A DNA stretch of 64,000 nt from Streptomyces reniochalinae (GCF_003323735.1 NZ_QOIM01000057.1:62001-126000), one strand, 5' to 3'; shown: positions 8,418 through 17,257, counted from the first letter of the stretch. Notes: generated by a model from the sequence alone, not told the origin. Made by a program: numbers and translations.

Positions 8418-10121
8418 GTGTCCTTCGAGCAGGAGTGGGGCGAACTCAAGACGGGTGCCGCCGAGCGGGAGTCGACCCGTATGCAACTTAACCAAGCTCC
8501 GGACGGCAGCTACCACCCCGGCAGGCTCAAGCCTGAGCCTGCCGCCCCCACTGGCAAGGAAGCCATCCAGATCCAGACAGTCAAGCTCCTCAACTCCTCC
8601 TGGAAGATGGTCCAGCTTCGCGACTTCGTCTACGACGCCCTCGACGCACTGGTCACCGATCTGCAGGGCCAAGCAGGCATGGTCGGCGACGACGAGGCGG
8701 GTGCCGCCTTCGCGAAGGTCTACAAATCGGCTGTAGGCGCGATCGTCGACAAACTCGACTTCGCCTCCCTCGTGGTGAGCAACGGGGGCGGAGCATTGCT
8801 GGAGACGGCCGAGGAGTTCCTCAAGACCGAGAACAAGATCGCCGCTGAACTGCTCAAGGCAACCGATAGCCCCTACAACGGCGTGGCCCCACAGCCTGCT
8901 CGCCCCGACTGCTCCCCACGCCCGGCGCGTGGCGGCGAGGAACTGCCCGAGGTGATCGGCGAGACCGGCAGCGTTGATCAGTTCCTCTTCTCGGACCGCT
9001 TCCGCGGCGACGCGGGCAAGCTGCGCGACATCGCGGGCAAGTGGTACACCGCCCGAGGGCTGCTGGCCGACGCCTTCTACGGCGCCCGCGACTGTTGGCG
9101 CGAGGCGAACCTCGATGCCAAGGGCCTCTCTGCCGACGCGGTGGAGAAGTTCTTCGCACGCTTCGTCGGCAAGGGCATGGACCCGCCCGACCAGGTCTCC
9201 GAAGACGAGGCGCTGCTCCCTACCCTCCCGGCCGCCTGCTTCGTACTCGGCAAGGCATGTGACGCGTACGCCGACCACATCGACTCGTCCCGCGAACAGG
9301 AGATCAAGGACCGCGATCCCCTCACCGGCAAGGGCCAATGGCCCTGGGAGAATCCCCGCTTCGGCGGCAACGGCCTCGACGGCGGCCTGCGCGACAAGGT
9401 CGCCTCCGATCCCGCCATCGCCCACGCGGGCAAGATCGCCGAAGCGCTCGGCGTAGCGAAGGAGCGCGTCAAGGTCCCGCAGCCAGAGGGCAGAGGAGGA
9501 ATCCCCGGCGTCCCCGGCTGGCTCCCGCCGCTGCTCCGGGCGCCACTTCGTGCACCCATAGCCATACCCGTCGCCTACCGACCCCGCGACCCGCACTCCC
9601 CCAACCTCCCGCCCATCGCACCCCCAAATCCACCCGACCCCCGCTTTCCGCCTCTGACTCCGGCGGAAAGCGGCAACTTCAGCACGTGGATCAACTCCCT
9701 CCGGGAAGGGGACATCTCCGGCGGCAGGCCACCTGAAATCGCCTATCAGAAACGGATATCCGGGTACCCAGAATATGAGGTGCCAATACCTAAGGGCTAC
9801 GGGGCGAACGACACGCTGATGGTGGATGGTTTCCGCCGCAGCGACGGGATGGCCGTAGAGGCGAAGTATGTGAAGAAGCCTGACCAGCCCTGTTACCGCA
9901 GTCTGGACGCCCTGCGAGACAACCATCAGACAGGTCAGCGCAACTTCCTCTACAAAGACGACCGCCTGGAGATGAAGAAGTACGCCGCCGCCCTCCAAGA
10001 CCCCCGCAACAAAGAGATGCGAGGGGTGGAAACAGTCACCAACAACCGCGATTCGGTTGCCTACTGGCGTGTCATGATGGCAGCCTATGGAGTCAAAGGA
10101 TACGCACGTTACGCCCCCTGA
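8418..10121 (+). CDS. Polymorphic toxin: WXG100-like N-terminus, restriction-endonuclease-fold (Tox-REase-2-like) C-terminus
   Basis: Start at GTG 8418, 13 bp after the previous stop, with GAGAGGAG upstream; 567 residues. The N-terminus (SFEQEW, RMQLNQ) resembles helical WXG100-type domains that lead Streptomyces polymorphic toxins to ESX/type VII export. A second helical block (about 185-330) contains YTARGLLADAFYGARDCW. A Pro-rich hinge (about 355-410) precedes the toxic domain. That domain holds Asp470 (MVDGF) and Glu481-Ala-Lys483 (VEAKYV), the D...ExK arrangement of restriction-endonuclease-fold nucleases, so DNA cleavage is the expected activity. It matches my memory of the Tox-REase-2 family. 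No type VII genes are in the window. Confidence 0.8.
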   Translation: MSFEQEWGELKTGAAERESTRMQLNQAPDGSYHPGRLKPEPAAPTGKEAIQIQTVKLLNSSWKMVQLRDFVYDALDALVTDLQGQAGMVGDDEAGAAFAKVYKSAVGAIVDKLDFASLVVSNGGGALLETAEEFLKTENKIAAELLKATDSPYNGVAPQPARPDCSPRPARGGEELPEVIGETGSVDQFLFSDRFRGDAGKLRDIAGKWYTARGLLADAFYGARDCWREANLDAKGLSADAVEKFFARFVGKGMDPPDQVSEDEALLPTLPAACFVLGKACDAYADHIDSSREQEIKDRDPLTGKGQWPWENPRFGGNGLDGGLRDKVASDPAIAHAGKIAEALGVAKERVKVPQPEGRGGIPGVPGWLPPLLRAPLRAPIAIPVAYRPRDPHSPNLPPIAPPNPPDPRFPPLTPAESGNFSTWINSLREGDISGGRPPEIAYQKRISGYPEYEVPIPKGYGANDTLMVDGFRRSDGMAVEAKYVKKPDQPCYRSLDALRDNHQTGQRNFLYKDDRLEMKKYAAALQDPRNKEMRGVETVTNNRDSVAYWRVMMAAYGVKGYARYAP

Positions 10122-10157
10122 TGAGGACCCATCACAGCACATGAGGACCACTGCGTA

Positions 10158-10613
10158 ATGGAATTCACCGTTGCCAACTCTCGCACCATGTATACGTTCT
10201 TCCCGGAGGAAGGAGAGGACTGGCCGAACCTCTTCGAGTGCCTGGCGGACGCGCTCAGGGAACGGGACCCGAACACCTTCATCCGATCCGTGGACAACGC
10301 CGACGACCCCATTCGGCCCGGCCCGCCAGAGCTCTGGTTCGGCATCACCATCGCGGATGAGGAACTCGATGGCTTCGCTGCACACACGCCAACCGGCGTC
10401 GCCCTCAAGGACGCCACCCCAGCCCTCGCCGCCGAGTTCGCACACTGGCTCCGGGACAAGGTGACCCCGTCTGGCGCCGGGATTACCTTCAACACTAGCT
10501 GGGGGCTGGAAGACGACATGCCGAGTGAGCTACTGCCGCATGGATGGCTGGCGGAAACCAGGGAACTCATCGAACAGCACGTCACCGACGCTGTTGACCT
10601 CAACGAGGAGTGA
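10158..10613 (+). CDS. Probable immunity protein for the upstream toxin
   Basis: The ATG at 10158 follows GAGGA by about 10 nt and lies 36 bp after the toxin stop. The product is 151 residues, acidic, soluble, with no signal peptide, as expected for a cytoplasmic immunity protein. Features are YTFFPEEGEDW near the start, an ELWFGITI beta-like strand (about 55) and a short C-terminal amphipathic helix. The family was not recognised by sequence; the call rests on position, size and acidity. Confidence 0.65.
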   Translation: MEFTVANSRTMYTFFPEEGEDWPNLFECLADALRERDPNTFIRSVDNADDPIRPGPPELWFGITIADEELDGFAAHTPTGVALKDATPALAAEFAHWLRDKVTPSGAGITFNTSWGLEDDMPSELLPHGWLAETRELIEQHVTDAVDLNEE

Positions 10614-10619
10614 GTCTTC

Positions 10620-10790
10620 TCAAAGCGTGCCGGCGCGTGGGACGGTCGTTCCCAGGCCGAGTCGGTGGCGGAGATCGGACCGTATACCACTCGTGAACCG
10701 GGCGATCGCGATCAAACTGCAGGCTCCGCCCACAACCGCGATGGTACACAGGGCCAGAAGGACGCCGAGCCGGTAGCGGCGGCCTGCCAT
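10620..10790 (-). CDS. Possible small single-span membrane protein (56 aa)
   Basis: A 57-codon minus-strand frame starts at ATG 10790 and ends at TGA 10620. The product has a basic N-terminus (MAGRRYR), one hydrophobic helix (about 8-30) and a basic C-terminal tail, which is sensible for a membrane peptide. No convincing ribosome site precedes the ATG. It may be the end of a lost larger gene or chance. Listed because it fills the gap between the immunity gene and the helicase remnant. Confidence 0.25.
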   Translation of the reverse strand: MAGRRYRLGVLLALCTIAVVGGACSLIAIARFTSGIRSDLRHRLGLGTTVPRAGTL

Positions 10791-10804
10791 CGCCGCGGAC
10801 GCAC

Positions 10805-11543
10805 CACGGCCACCTACTCACCCCCGACATCACCACGACGACCAGCGCGATCGACAAAATCATCGTCCAGGACCTCGCCTGGGTCGTCTCCGCGCTGCTG
10901 CAGCTTCTCGAACTCCGGCGCGGCGTCCCCGCCGCGGGCCACCTGGGCGCACTCCCGGCCATGATCAAATACGGGGTAGGCGGCCCCGCCGCCTGCTACG
11001 CCTCCAGCATCGGCATCCGCAACCGCGCCACCGCGACCGCCCTCGCCGGCAACTGCCCCTACCCGGCACCGACCTTCCGGCAGTTCCTCGACTGGCTCAG
11101 CCAGCTCACCACCGACGAGATCACCACGCTCACTGACCCCGAGACCGCCCGCCTCCTCATCCGCAGCACCGAACGCCGTAGCCCCCGCGCCGCCCAGGCC
11201 GCAATCCTCAGCGGTAACGGAACCTTTACCTGCTCCCTGTGCGGTGTCCGCCATAGCGGCAACGACTTCTACCTCGCGCAGCTGCCGGCCGGCACCCTCC
11301 TCGGCCTCGTCCGCGCGCCCAGCAATGAGGCCGACCCGAACGCCATCCAGGTCCAGCACCATGGCGTCTTCCTCGGATGGATCGCCCGGGAGATCGCCCG
11401 CCCTCGCCCTCGACGAGAACCCCGCACCCCGCGTCTACGCGCAGCTCGCCATTGACGCCGGATCGATCACTCAGCAGAACGGAGCCGACCAGCTCCACGT
11501 GCACAACGCGGTCACCCTGACCATCACGCTCGCCCCCGGGTGA
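10805..11543 (+). pseudogene. Frameshifted remnant of a helicase-associated protein with a HIRAN-like end
   Basis: A plus frame without a start runs from about 10805, with LLTPDITTTTSAIDKIIVQD and GVGGPAACYASSIGIRNRAT. It continues through FTCSLCGVRH (about 11230) to a HIRAN-like segment, LVRAPSNEADPNAIQVQHHG then FLGWIAREIA. There the frame breaks: near 11399 the expected continuation ALALDENPAPRVYAQLAID is in another frame and runs to the stop at 11541. Loss of two bases in a CGC run would explain it. HIRAN domains bind DNA ends and often sit on SNF2 helicases; the helicase motor itself is gone. Not functional. Confidence 0.55.
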
Positions 11544-11608
11544 TCGTCGCTGACCGTTCCCACATCGACGCAGGGGCCATGGGTCACCAACCCGATCGGC
11601 CGACCACC

Positions 11609-11630
11609 AGCCGGTGAGCTCTCACCGGCT
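11609..11630. promoter_or_regulatory. 22-bp palindrome, role unknown
   Basis: AGCCGGTGAG and CTCACCGGCT flank a 2-bp centre. With no loop it suits a dimeric-regulator site better than a terminator. It lies 65 bp after the frameshifted helicase remnant, with no intact gene beside it. The rest of 11544-11874 shows nothing I can support. Confidence 0.3.
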
Positions 11631-11874
11631 CAGCAAACCCTCACCCGCGCACTCGGGGACAGGCCGCCAGCGCCCAGCGATCAAGCAGCCGAAGAAACAC
11701 GAGCGCGAACCATTCGCACTGCTCAGAGGTCACCACCCGTCACCACCCCGCCCGCTGGTCCTTTTCCGGGACGACTGGCCACCTGGGGGCCAGCAGCTCC
11801 GCGCAGGGCGTCACCCACCCTCGGCACCTCATTGATATACGCCACCCTGACAGGCCCTGACCTGCCCAACGGAG

Positions 11875-12045
11875 TGCCTGACACACCATCAGAACGAGCG
11901 TCAAATGAGCGTCACGAGCGTCATTTCGGCGTCAAGATATCGCCCGTAACGCCCACACCGCACATAATGCGCACGGACAAAACCGCAGGTCAGGAACCCT
12001 TCTCGGCAGGCTCCAGAATCGCCACGCACTCCACGTGCTGCGTCA
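11875..12045. repeat. Right copy of the trmA-like 3' end plus flank (candidate attR)
   Basis: This stretch comprises the last 18 or so codons of the intact methyltransferase gene and about 115 bp downstream, matching 6447-6617. It contains three GAGCGTCA octamers (11896, 11907, 11916) and a GGCGTCA variant (11928). The 24-bp identical block is 11929-11952. With the left copy it brackets 5.4 kb holding the toxin module and the helicase remnant. Confidence 0.75.
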
Positions 12046-13345
12046 TCGGGAAGAGGTCGAACGCCCTCAGGAAGCGGGGGCGGTAGCCCGTGGTGGAGAA
12101 GTAGGAGAGGTCGCGGGCCAGGGCGGCCGGGTCGCAGGCGACGTAGGCGATGCGGCGGGGGGTGAGGGAGGCGATGCGTTCGACGAGGGATTTGCCGGCG
12201 CCGGCGCGGGGTGGGTCGAGGACGACGAGGTCGGCCTCGGTGATGCCCGTGCGGGGCAGGACCTTGTCGACCTTGCCGTGCTCGACGCGGACGCGCGGGA
12301 AGTCGGCGAGGTTCTTGCGGGCGTCCGCGACCGCGCGTTTGCCGGACTCGATGCCGAGTACGGCCCCGCGCTCGCCGACGCGGTCGGCGAGCGCGCCGGC
12401 GAACAGGCCGACGCCGCAGTACAGGTCGAGGGCCATCTCGCCCCTGCGGGGGGTGAGACCGCGCATCACGGCGTCGACGAGGAGGTCGGCGGCCTGCGGG
12501 TGCACCTGCCAGAAGCCGCCCTCGCCGACGCGCCAGGTGCGGTCGTCGGCGCGTTCGCGGACGAAGTCGCGGCCGTGTACGCGGTGGACGGCGCGGTCCT
12601 TCTCGCCGACGCGGAGGACGGAGACCTCGCGGTCGAGTTCGACCAGCGGGAGGCGTCCGCCGGGGCGCGGGGTGAGGACGACCTGGCGGTCGGCGGAGCC
12701 GGTGGCGGCGATGGCGTCGACGGAGGCGATGGCGGGCCACTCGCGGGCCTCGATGCCGAGTTCGTCTACGCCGGGGGCGGCGATCAGGCAGTGGTCGATG
12801 CGCTGCACTTCGTGCGAGCGGTGTTTGAGCAGTCCCGGGTGGCCCTCGGCGTCGATGGTGTAGTGGACGCGGGTGCGCCAGGCGGGGACCTCGCCGGGGG
12901 CGACCTTGTCGCCGGGGGCCGGTTCGACGGTGCCGTCCCAGGAGACGTCCTCGGGTGTCAGGCCGGCCAGCCGCTGGAGTTGTTCGGTCAGCACGTCGGC
13001 CTTGAGGCGCCGCTGCGCGCCCGGCTTGACGTGCTGCCAGTCGCAGCCGCCGCAGCGTCCCGGGCCGGAGAAGGGGCAGGGGGCTTCGATGCGGTCCTTG
13101 GCCGGGTCGAGGATCCGTACCGCGTCCGCCCGCAGGAAACGGGAGTCGGCGCGGCCCTCGGTCACCTGCGCGACGACCCGCTCGCCCGGCAGCGTGTGCC
13201 GTACGAAGAGCACCTGGCCGCTCTCCGTGCGGGCGACGCAGTGGCCGCCGTGTGCGACCGGGCCGACCTCGACCTCGTACTCCTCCCCCACCAGGGAGGG
13301 AGCTACGTGCGCGGACGCGCTGTCGGACGCGCTGGTTTCGGGCAT
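11990..13345 (-). CDS. Class I SAM-dependent RNA (uracil-5-)methyltransferase, TrmA/RumA family
   Basis: Start set at ATG 13345 (MPETSAS, GGAG 10 nt upstream) rather than the in-frame ATG at 13405; 451 residues. A TRAM-like beta-barrel (about 18-80) is followed by iron-sulfur ligands Cys90, Cys98 and Cys101 (CPFSGPGRCGGC), with a later Cys in RIDHC. The SAM-binding motif is LDLYCGVGLF, then DPPRAG and YVACDP with catalytic Cys404. It makes 5-methyluridine in rRNA or tRNA; the exact target cannot be told from sequence. The gene's last codons form the right attachment-like repeat, so the element may have replaced its 3' end without inactivating it. Confidence 0.9.
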   Translation of the reverse strand: MPETSASDSASAHVAPSLVGEEYEVEVGPVAHGGHCVARTESGQVLFVRHTLPGERVVAQVTEGRADSRFLRADAVRILDPAKDRIEAPCPFSGPGRCGGCDWQHVKPGAQRRLKADVLTEQLQRLAGLTPEDVSWDGTVEPAPGDKVAPGEVPAWRTRVHYTIDAEGHPGLLKHRSHEVQRIDHCLIAAPGVDELGIEAREWPAIASVDAIAATGSADRQVVLTPRPGGRLPLVELDREVSVLRVGEKDRAVHRVHGRDFVRERADDRTWRVGEGGFWQVHPQAADLLVDAVMRGLTPRRGEMALDLYCGVGLFAGALADRVGERGAVLGIESGKRAVADARKNLADFPRVRVEHGKVDKVLPRTGITEADLVVLDPPRAGAGKSLVERIASLTPRRIAYVACDPAALARDLSYFSTTGYRPRFLRAFDLFPMTQHVECVAILEPAEKGS

Positions 13346-13430
13346 GAGGGGGTGACTCCACAGACGTCGGGTTCGCCGCTGGCGGGCGAGGTGAGCGGGA
13401 GGCACGCCGCCTGCGCCGCGACCGCCGAGT

Positions 13431-15512
13431 CTACTTGCCGCGCTGGCGGGTCAGGCTCCCCGCACTCCCCCCGGGGCCGCCGCCGTCCCTGCCGGACTTC
13501 CTGGGCGGGATCACCGGGCCGCGCCGCACCGAACCCGGGGCGTTCCACTGCTCGCGCCTGCGGGCCCGCTTCTTCGCGACCTCGGAGGACTCCAGCTGGT
13601 AGGGCACCGAGGTCACCATCACGCCTGGGGTGAACAGCAGCCTGCCCTTGAGCCGCAGTGCGCTCTGGTTGTGGAGCAGGTGTTCGTACCAGTGGCCGAC
13701 CACGTACTCGGGGATGAAGACGCTGACGACGTCGCGGGGCTGTTCCTGGCGGAGTCGTTTGACGTAGTCGATGACGGGGCGCGAGATCTCGCGGTAGGGC
13801 GAGTCGAGGATGGTGAGGGGGATGTCGATGTCGCTCTCCTCCCACTCGCGGCGCAGCAGTTCCGTCTCGTCGTGGTCGACGTTGACGGTGACGGCTTCGA
13901 GGGTGTCGGAGCGCATCAGCTTGGCGTAGCGCAGGGCGCGCAGCGTGGGCCGGTGGATCTTGGAGACGAGTACGAACGAGTGAACGCGCGCGGGGCGCAG
14001 CTGCGGTTCGGCCGTCTCGTCGGCCGCCAGTTCCTCCGAGATCCGGTCGTAGTGGCGGCGGATGGCGGTCATCACGGCGAAGAAGAGGGCCATGCCCACC
14101 AGGGAGACCCAGGCACCGTGGCTGAACTTGGTCACCAGCACCACCACGAGCACCAGCCCTGTCAGGAACGCGCCGAAGGCGTTGATGGCGCGGGAGCGGT
14201 GCATGTGGCGGCGGCGGGCCGGGTCGCTCTCGGTGGTCAGCAGCCGGTTCCAGTGCCGGACCATGCCGGTCTGGCTGAGGGTGAAGGAGACGAAGACGCC
14301 CACGATGTAGAGCTGGATCAGCCGGGTGGAGTCGGCCTCGTAGACCACCACGAGTATCGCGGCGGCTCCGGCCAGCAGCACGATCCCGTTGGAGAAGGCG
14401 AGCCGGTCGCCCCTGGTGTGCAGCTGGCGCGGCAGGTAGCGGTCCTGGGCGAGGATCGAGCCGAGCAGCGGGAAGCCGTTGTAGGCGGTGTTGGCCGCCA
14501 GGAACAACACCAGCGCGGTGGCGGCGGCGAGGAAGACGAAGGGGGCCGTGCCGTCGCCGAAGACCGCGGCCGCGACCTGGGAGATCACCGGATTCTGGGT
14601 GTAGCCCTCCCCCGCGGGGTGCCCGTTGATCAGCAGGTCCTTGGCGGGGTTCTCCGCCATCTTCACGCCGGTGACCATGGCGAACGCGATGATGCCGCAG
14701 AACATGGTGACGGCGAGCCCGCCCATCAGGGCGAGGGTGGTCGCCGCGTTCCGCGGTTTGGGCTTGCGGAAGGCGGGCACGCCGTTGCTGATGGCCTCGA
14801 CGCCGGTGAGCGCCGCGCAGCCGGAGGAGAAAGCGCGCAGCAGCAGGAACGCCAGTGCGAACCCGGCGATGCCGTGCTGCTCGGTGTGGATCTCGTAGTC
14901 CGCCGTGGGGGCGTGCATGTCGTCGCCCAGCAGGACGCCCCGCACCAGGCCCCAGATGATCAGGGCGAAGACACCGACGACGAAGCAGTAGGTGGGGACG
15001 GCGAACAGCTTGCCGGACTCGCGGACGCCGCGCAGGTTCATCAGGGTCAGCAGCACGATGACCGCGACCGCGCAGAAGGTCTTGTGTTCGACGACGAAGG
15101 GGATGGCCGAGCCGAGGTTCTCCACGCCGGAGGAGATGGAGACGGCGACGGTCAGCACGTAGTCGACCAGCAGCGCGCTGGCGACGGTCAGACCTGCTCT
15201 GCGTCCGAGGTTGGTGGTCGCCACCTCGTAGTCGCCGCCGCCGCTCGGGTAGGCGCGGACGTTCTGCCGGTAGGAGGCCACCACCGTGAACATCAAGACG
15301 ACGACCGCCACGGCGATCCACGGGCTGAAGTTGTAGGCGGACACTCCCGCGACGGAGAGGACCAGCAGTACCTCGCCCGGGGCATAGGCGACCGAGGAGA
15401 GCGGGTCCGAAGCGAAGACGGGGAGGGCGACACGCTTGGGAAGCAGCGTCTCGCCGAGCCTGTCGCTGCGGAGCGCCCTCCCGAGGAGAAGTCGTTTCGG
15501 TACGTCGGTCAT
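13431..15512 (-). CDS. APC-superfamily permease with cytoplasmic tail, KimA-like potassium importer
   Basis: Start ATG 15512 (MTDVPKR); an in-frame ATG nine bases upstream is possible. The 693-residue protein has about 12 membrane helices between residues 40 and 490, opening with SDPLSSVAYAPGE. A soluble C-terminal domain (about 500-660) includes SPYREISRPVIDY and FIPEYVVGHWYEHLLHNQ. Those two motifs match the Bacillus KimA (YdaO) high-affinity K+ importer, whose tail resembles universal stress proteins. Many databases call such proteins amino acid permeases. It diverges from two TrkA-type genes across 80 bp, which supports a K+ role. In Bacillus KimA is inhibited by c-di-AMP; that is inference here. 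Confidence 0.8.
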   Translation of the reverse strand: MTDVPKRLLLGRALRSDRLGETLLPKRVALPVFASDPLSSVAYAPGEVLLVLSVAGVSAYNFSPWIAVAVVVLMFTVVASYRQNVRAYPSGGGDYEVATTNLGRRAGLTVASALLVDYVLTVAVSISSGVENLGSAIPFVVEHKTFCAVAVIVLLTLMNLRGVRESGKLFAVPTYCFVVGVFALIIWGLVRGVLLGDDMHAPTADYEIHTEQHGIAGFALAFLLLRAFSSGCAALTGVEAISNGVPAFRKPKPRNAATTLALMGGLAVTMFCGIIAFAMVTGVKMAENPAKDLLINGHPAGEGYTQNPVISQVAAAVFGDGTAPFVFLAAATALVLFLAANTAYNGFPLLGSILAQDRYLPRQLHTRGDRLAFSNGIVLLAGAAAILVVVYEADSTRLIQLYIVGVFVSFTLSQTGMVRHWNRLLTTESDPARRRHMHRSRAINAFGAFLTGLVLVVVLVTKFSHGAWVSLVGMALFFAVMTAIRRHYDRISEELAADETAEPQLRPARVHSFVLVSKIHRPTLRALRYAKLMRSDTLEAVTVNVDHDETELLRREWEESDIDIPLTILDSPYREISRPVIDYVKRLRQEQPRDVVSVFIPEYVVGHWYEHLLHNQSALRLKGRLLFTPGVMVTSVPYQLESSEVAKKRARRREQWNAPGSVRRGPVIPPRKSGRDGGGPGGSAGSLTRQRGK

Positions 15513-15590
15513 CCTGGACACGCAGAGGATCGTATGCGGTCAGTCGTGCGATGCTGAGACGGCCCGCTGTACGGGATGAAGGGACGGGCG

Positions 15591-16250
15591 TTGCACATTG
15601 TGATCATGGGCTGCGGACGAGTGGGAGCGGAACTCGCGCAGACCCTGGAGCAACAGGGCCACACGGTGGCGGTCATCGACCGGGACCCCACCGCCTTCCG
15701 GCGCCTCGGCTCGGGCTTCGGCGGCCGCAGGGTCACCGGCATCGGCTTCGACCAGGACACCCTGCGGGAGGCCGGGATAGAGGAGGCCGGGGCCTTCGCC
15801 GCGGTCAGCAGCGGCGACAACTCCAACATCATCGCCGCCCGCGTCGCACGTGAGATGTTCGGCACAGACCATGTGGCCGCCCGCATCTACGACCCCCGGC
15901 GCGCGGAGGTCTACCAGCGCCTGGGCATCCCGACGGTGGCGACCGTGCGGTGGACCGCCGACCAGATGCTGCGCCGGCTGCTGCCCTCGGGGGCCGAGCC
16001 GCTGTGGCGGGACCCCAGCGGTGCGGTGCAGCTCGCCGAGGTGCACACCTCGCCCGCCTGGGTCGGCCAGCGGGTGAGCAAGCTCCAGGACGAGGCCGGG
16101 GTGCGTATCGCCTTCCTCACCCGCCTGGGTGAGGCCGTGCTGCCCACCTCCCAGACGGTGCTGCAAGAGGGCGACCTCGTGCATGTGATGATGCGCTGCG
16201 GGGACATGGCCCGGGTCGAAGAAGTCTTTGCCGTAGGACCGGAATCGTGA
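15591..16250 (+). CDS. TrkA-type potassium channel/transporter regulatory protein (first)
   Basis: Start taken at TTG 15591, preceded by GAAGGGA at 7 nt. It gives LHIVIMGCGRVGAELA, so the Rossmann loop G-x-G-x-x-G sits right after the first strand. The ATG at 15576 has no ribosome site. An RCK_N domain (1-125, with ViDRDP for nucleotide ribose) is followed by an RCK_C domain (about 140-219). Such proteins bind NAD(H) or ATP and gate K+ transporters on the cytoplasmic face. No TrkH-type channel is nearby, so the divergent KimA-like permease is the obvious partner. A second TrkA gene follows after 25 bp. Confidence 0.88.
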   Translation: MHIVIMGCGRVGAELAQTLEQQGHTVAVIDRDPTAFRRLGSGFGGRRVTGIGFDQDTLREAGIEEAGAFAAVSSGDNSNIIAARVAREMFGTDHVAARIYDPRRAEVYQRLGIPTVATVRWTADQMLRRLLPSGAEPLWRDPSGAVQLAEVHTSPAWVGQRVSKLQDEAGVRIAFLTRLGEAVLPTSQTVLQEGDLVHVMMRCGDMARVEEVFAVGPES

Positions 16251-16275
16251 GCGAAGCGAACAAGGGGAAAGCGGC

Positions 16276-16938
16276 ATGAGGGTCGCTATTGCGGGGGCGG
16301 GCGCTGTCGGCCGGTCCATCGCGGGTGAGCTGCTGGAGAACGGGCACGAGGTCCTGCTGATCGACAAGGCGCCGACGGCGATCTCGGTCGAGCGGGTGCC
16401 CCAGGCCGAGTGGCTGCTGGCGGACGCGTGTGAGATCACCTCGCTCGACGAGGCCGCCCTGGAGCGCTGCCACACGGTGATCGCCGCGACCGGCGACGAC
16501 AAGGTCAACCTGGTCGTCTCCCTGCTGGCCAAGACGGAGTACGGCGTCCCGCGCGTCGTGGCCCGCGTCAACAACCCGAAGAACGAGTGGCTGTTCAACG
16601 AGTCGTGGGGCGTGGACGTCGCCGTCTCGACGCCGCGCCTGATGTCGGCGCTCGTCGAGGAGGCCGTCAGCGTCGGCGATCTGGTGCGGCTGATGCGGTT
16701 CTCGCAGGGCGACGCCAACCTGGTCGAGCTGACGCTGCCGCCGGAGTCGACACTGGCAGGCGTGCGGGTCGGTGACGTCAACTGGCCGGAGGACACCTCG
16801 CTGGTCACCATCATCAGGGGCAACCGAGTGCTCACCCCCGACCGGGACGACGCGCTGGAGGTGGGCGACGAACTCCTCTTCGTGGCCGCGCCCGCGCGCG
16901 AGGAACAGCTGGAGGAACTGCTCTCGGCCCGCTCGTAG
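16276..16938 (+). CDS. TrkA-type potassium transporter regulatory protein (second)
   Basis: The ATG at 16276 follows AAGGGGAAA closely. The 220-residue product starts MRVAIAGAGAVGRSIA, an RCK_N Rossmann fold, with LLIDKAP ending strand two and an RCK_C domain from about 135. It is cotranscribed with the first TrkA gene (25-bp gap) and is a paralogue, suggesting a heteromeric gating ring. Duplicate TrkA genes beside an APC permease are usual in Streptomyces, to my knowledge. Confidence 0.88.
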   Translation: MRVAIAGAGAVGRSIAGELLENGHEVLLIDKAPTAISVERVPQAEWLLADACEITSLDEAALERCHTVIAATGDDKVNLVVSLLAKTEYGVPRVVARVNNPKNEWLFNESWGVDVAVSTPRLMSALVEEAVSVGDLVRLMRFSQGDANLVELTLPPESTLAGVRVGDVNWPEDTSLVTIIRGNRVLTPDRDDALEVGDELLFVAAPAREEQLEELLSARS

Positions 16939-17257
16939 CGCGCCGGTGCCCGTACGGCGCGAGGGCGCGCGCCTCTGCCCGTACGACGCGAGGGCGCTCG
17001 CCATGTCCGGCGCGCGCCCGCGTCGGCGCCCAGGCGTGCGCCCACATCGGCTCTCGCGCGCCCGCGTCGGGCACTCCGCTCCCGGGCCCCGGCGTCGGCT
17101 CTCGGGCGTCCACGCCGACTACCGGCGGCCCCGTCCCGCTCGTGGCCGTCGCTCCTCCCCCGGGGTCCCCGGGCGCTCCAGGGGCCGTTACGGAGCCGGG
17201 AGGCGGACGGCAGACGGGTCCGGCGGACGGACCGCGGGCGGGGCGGGGAGCGGCGGG
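16939..17257. other. Gene-free GC-rich interval with direct repeats
   Basis: Convergent gap between trkA and the DUF3159 gene. A direct repeat, TGCCCGTACGRCGCGAGGGC, occurs at about 16947 and 16977, followed by CGCGCCCGCGTCGG-type repeats. Plus-strand frames here have Arg/Pro/Gly composition only, so I call no gene. Confidence 0.5.

Noticed and set aside
13431..15512. Amino acid permease reading of the APC gene
   Set aside because: The tail motifs and TrkA neighbours fit a KimA-type K+ importer better, though transport was not tested.
12035..15557. Very long plus-strand frames opposite the methyltransferase and permease genes
   Set aside because: Gly/Asp/Val-rich shadows of third-position GC bias; the minus strand carries clear enzymatic motifs and membrane helices.
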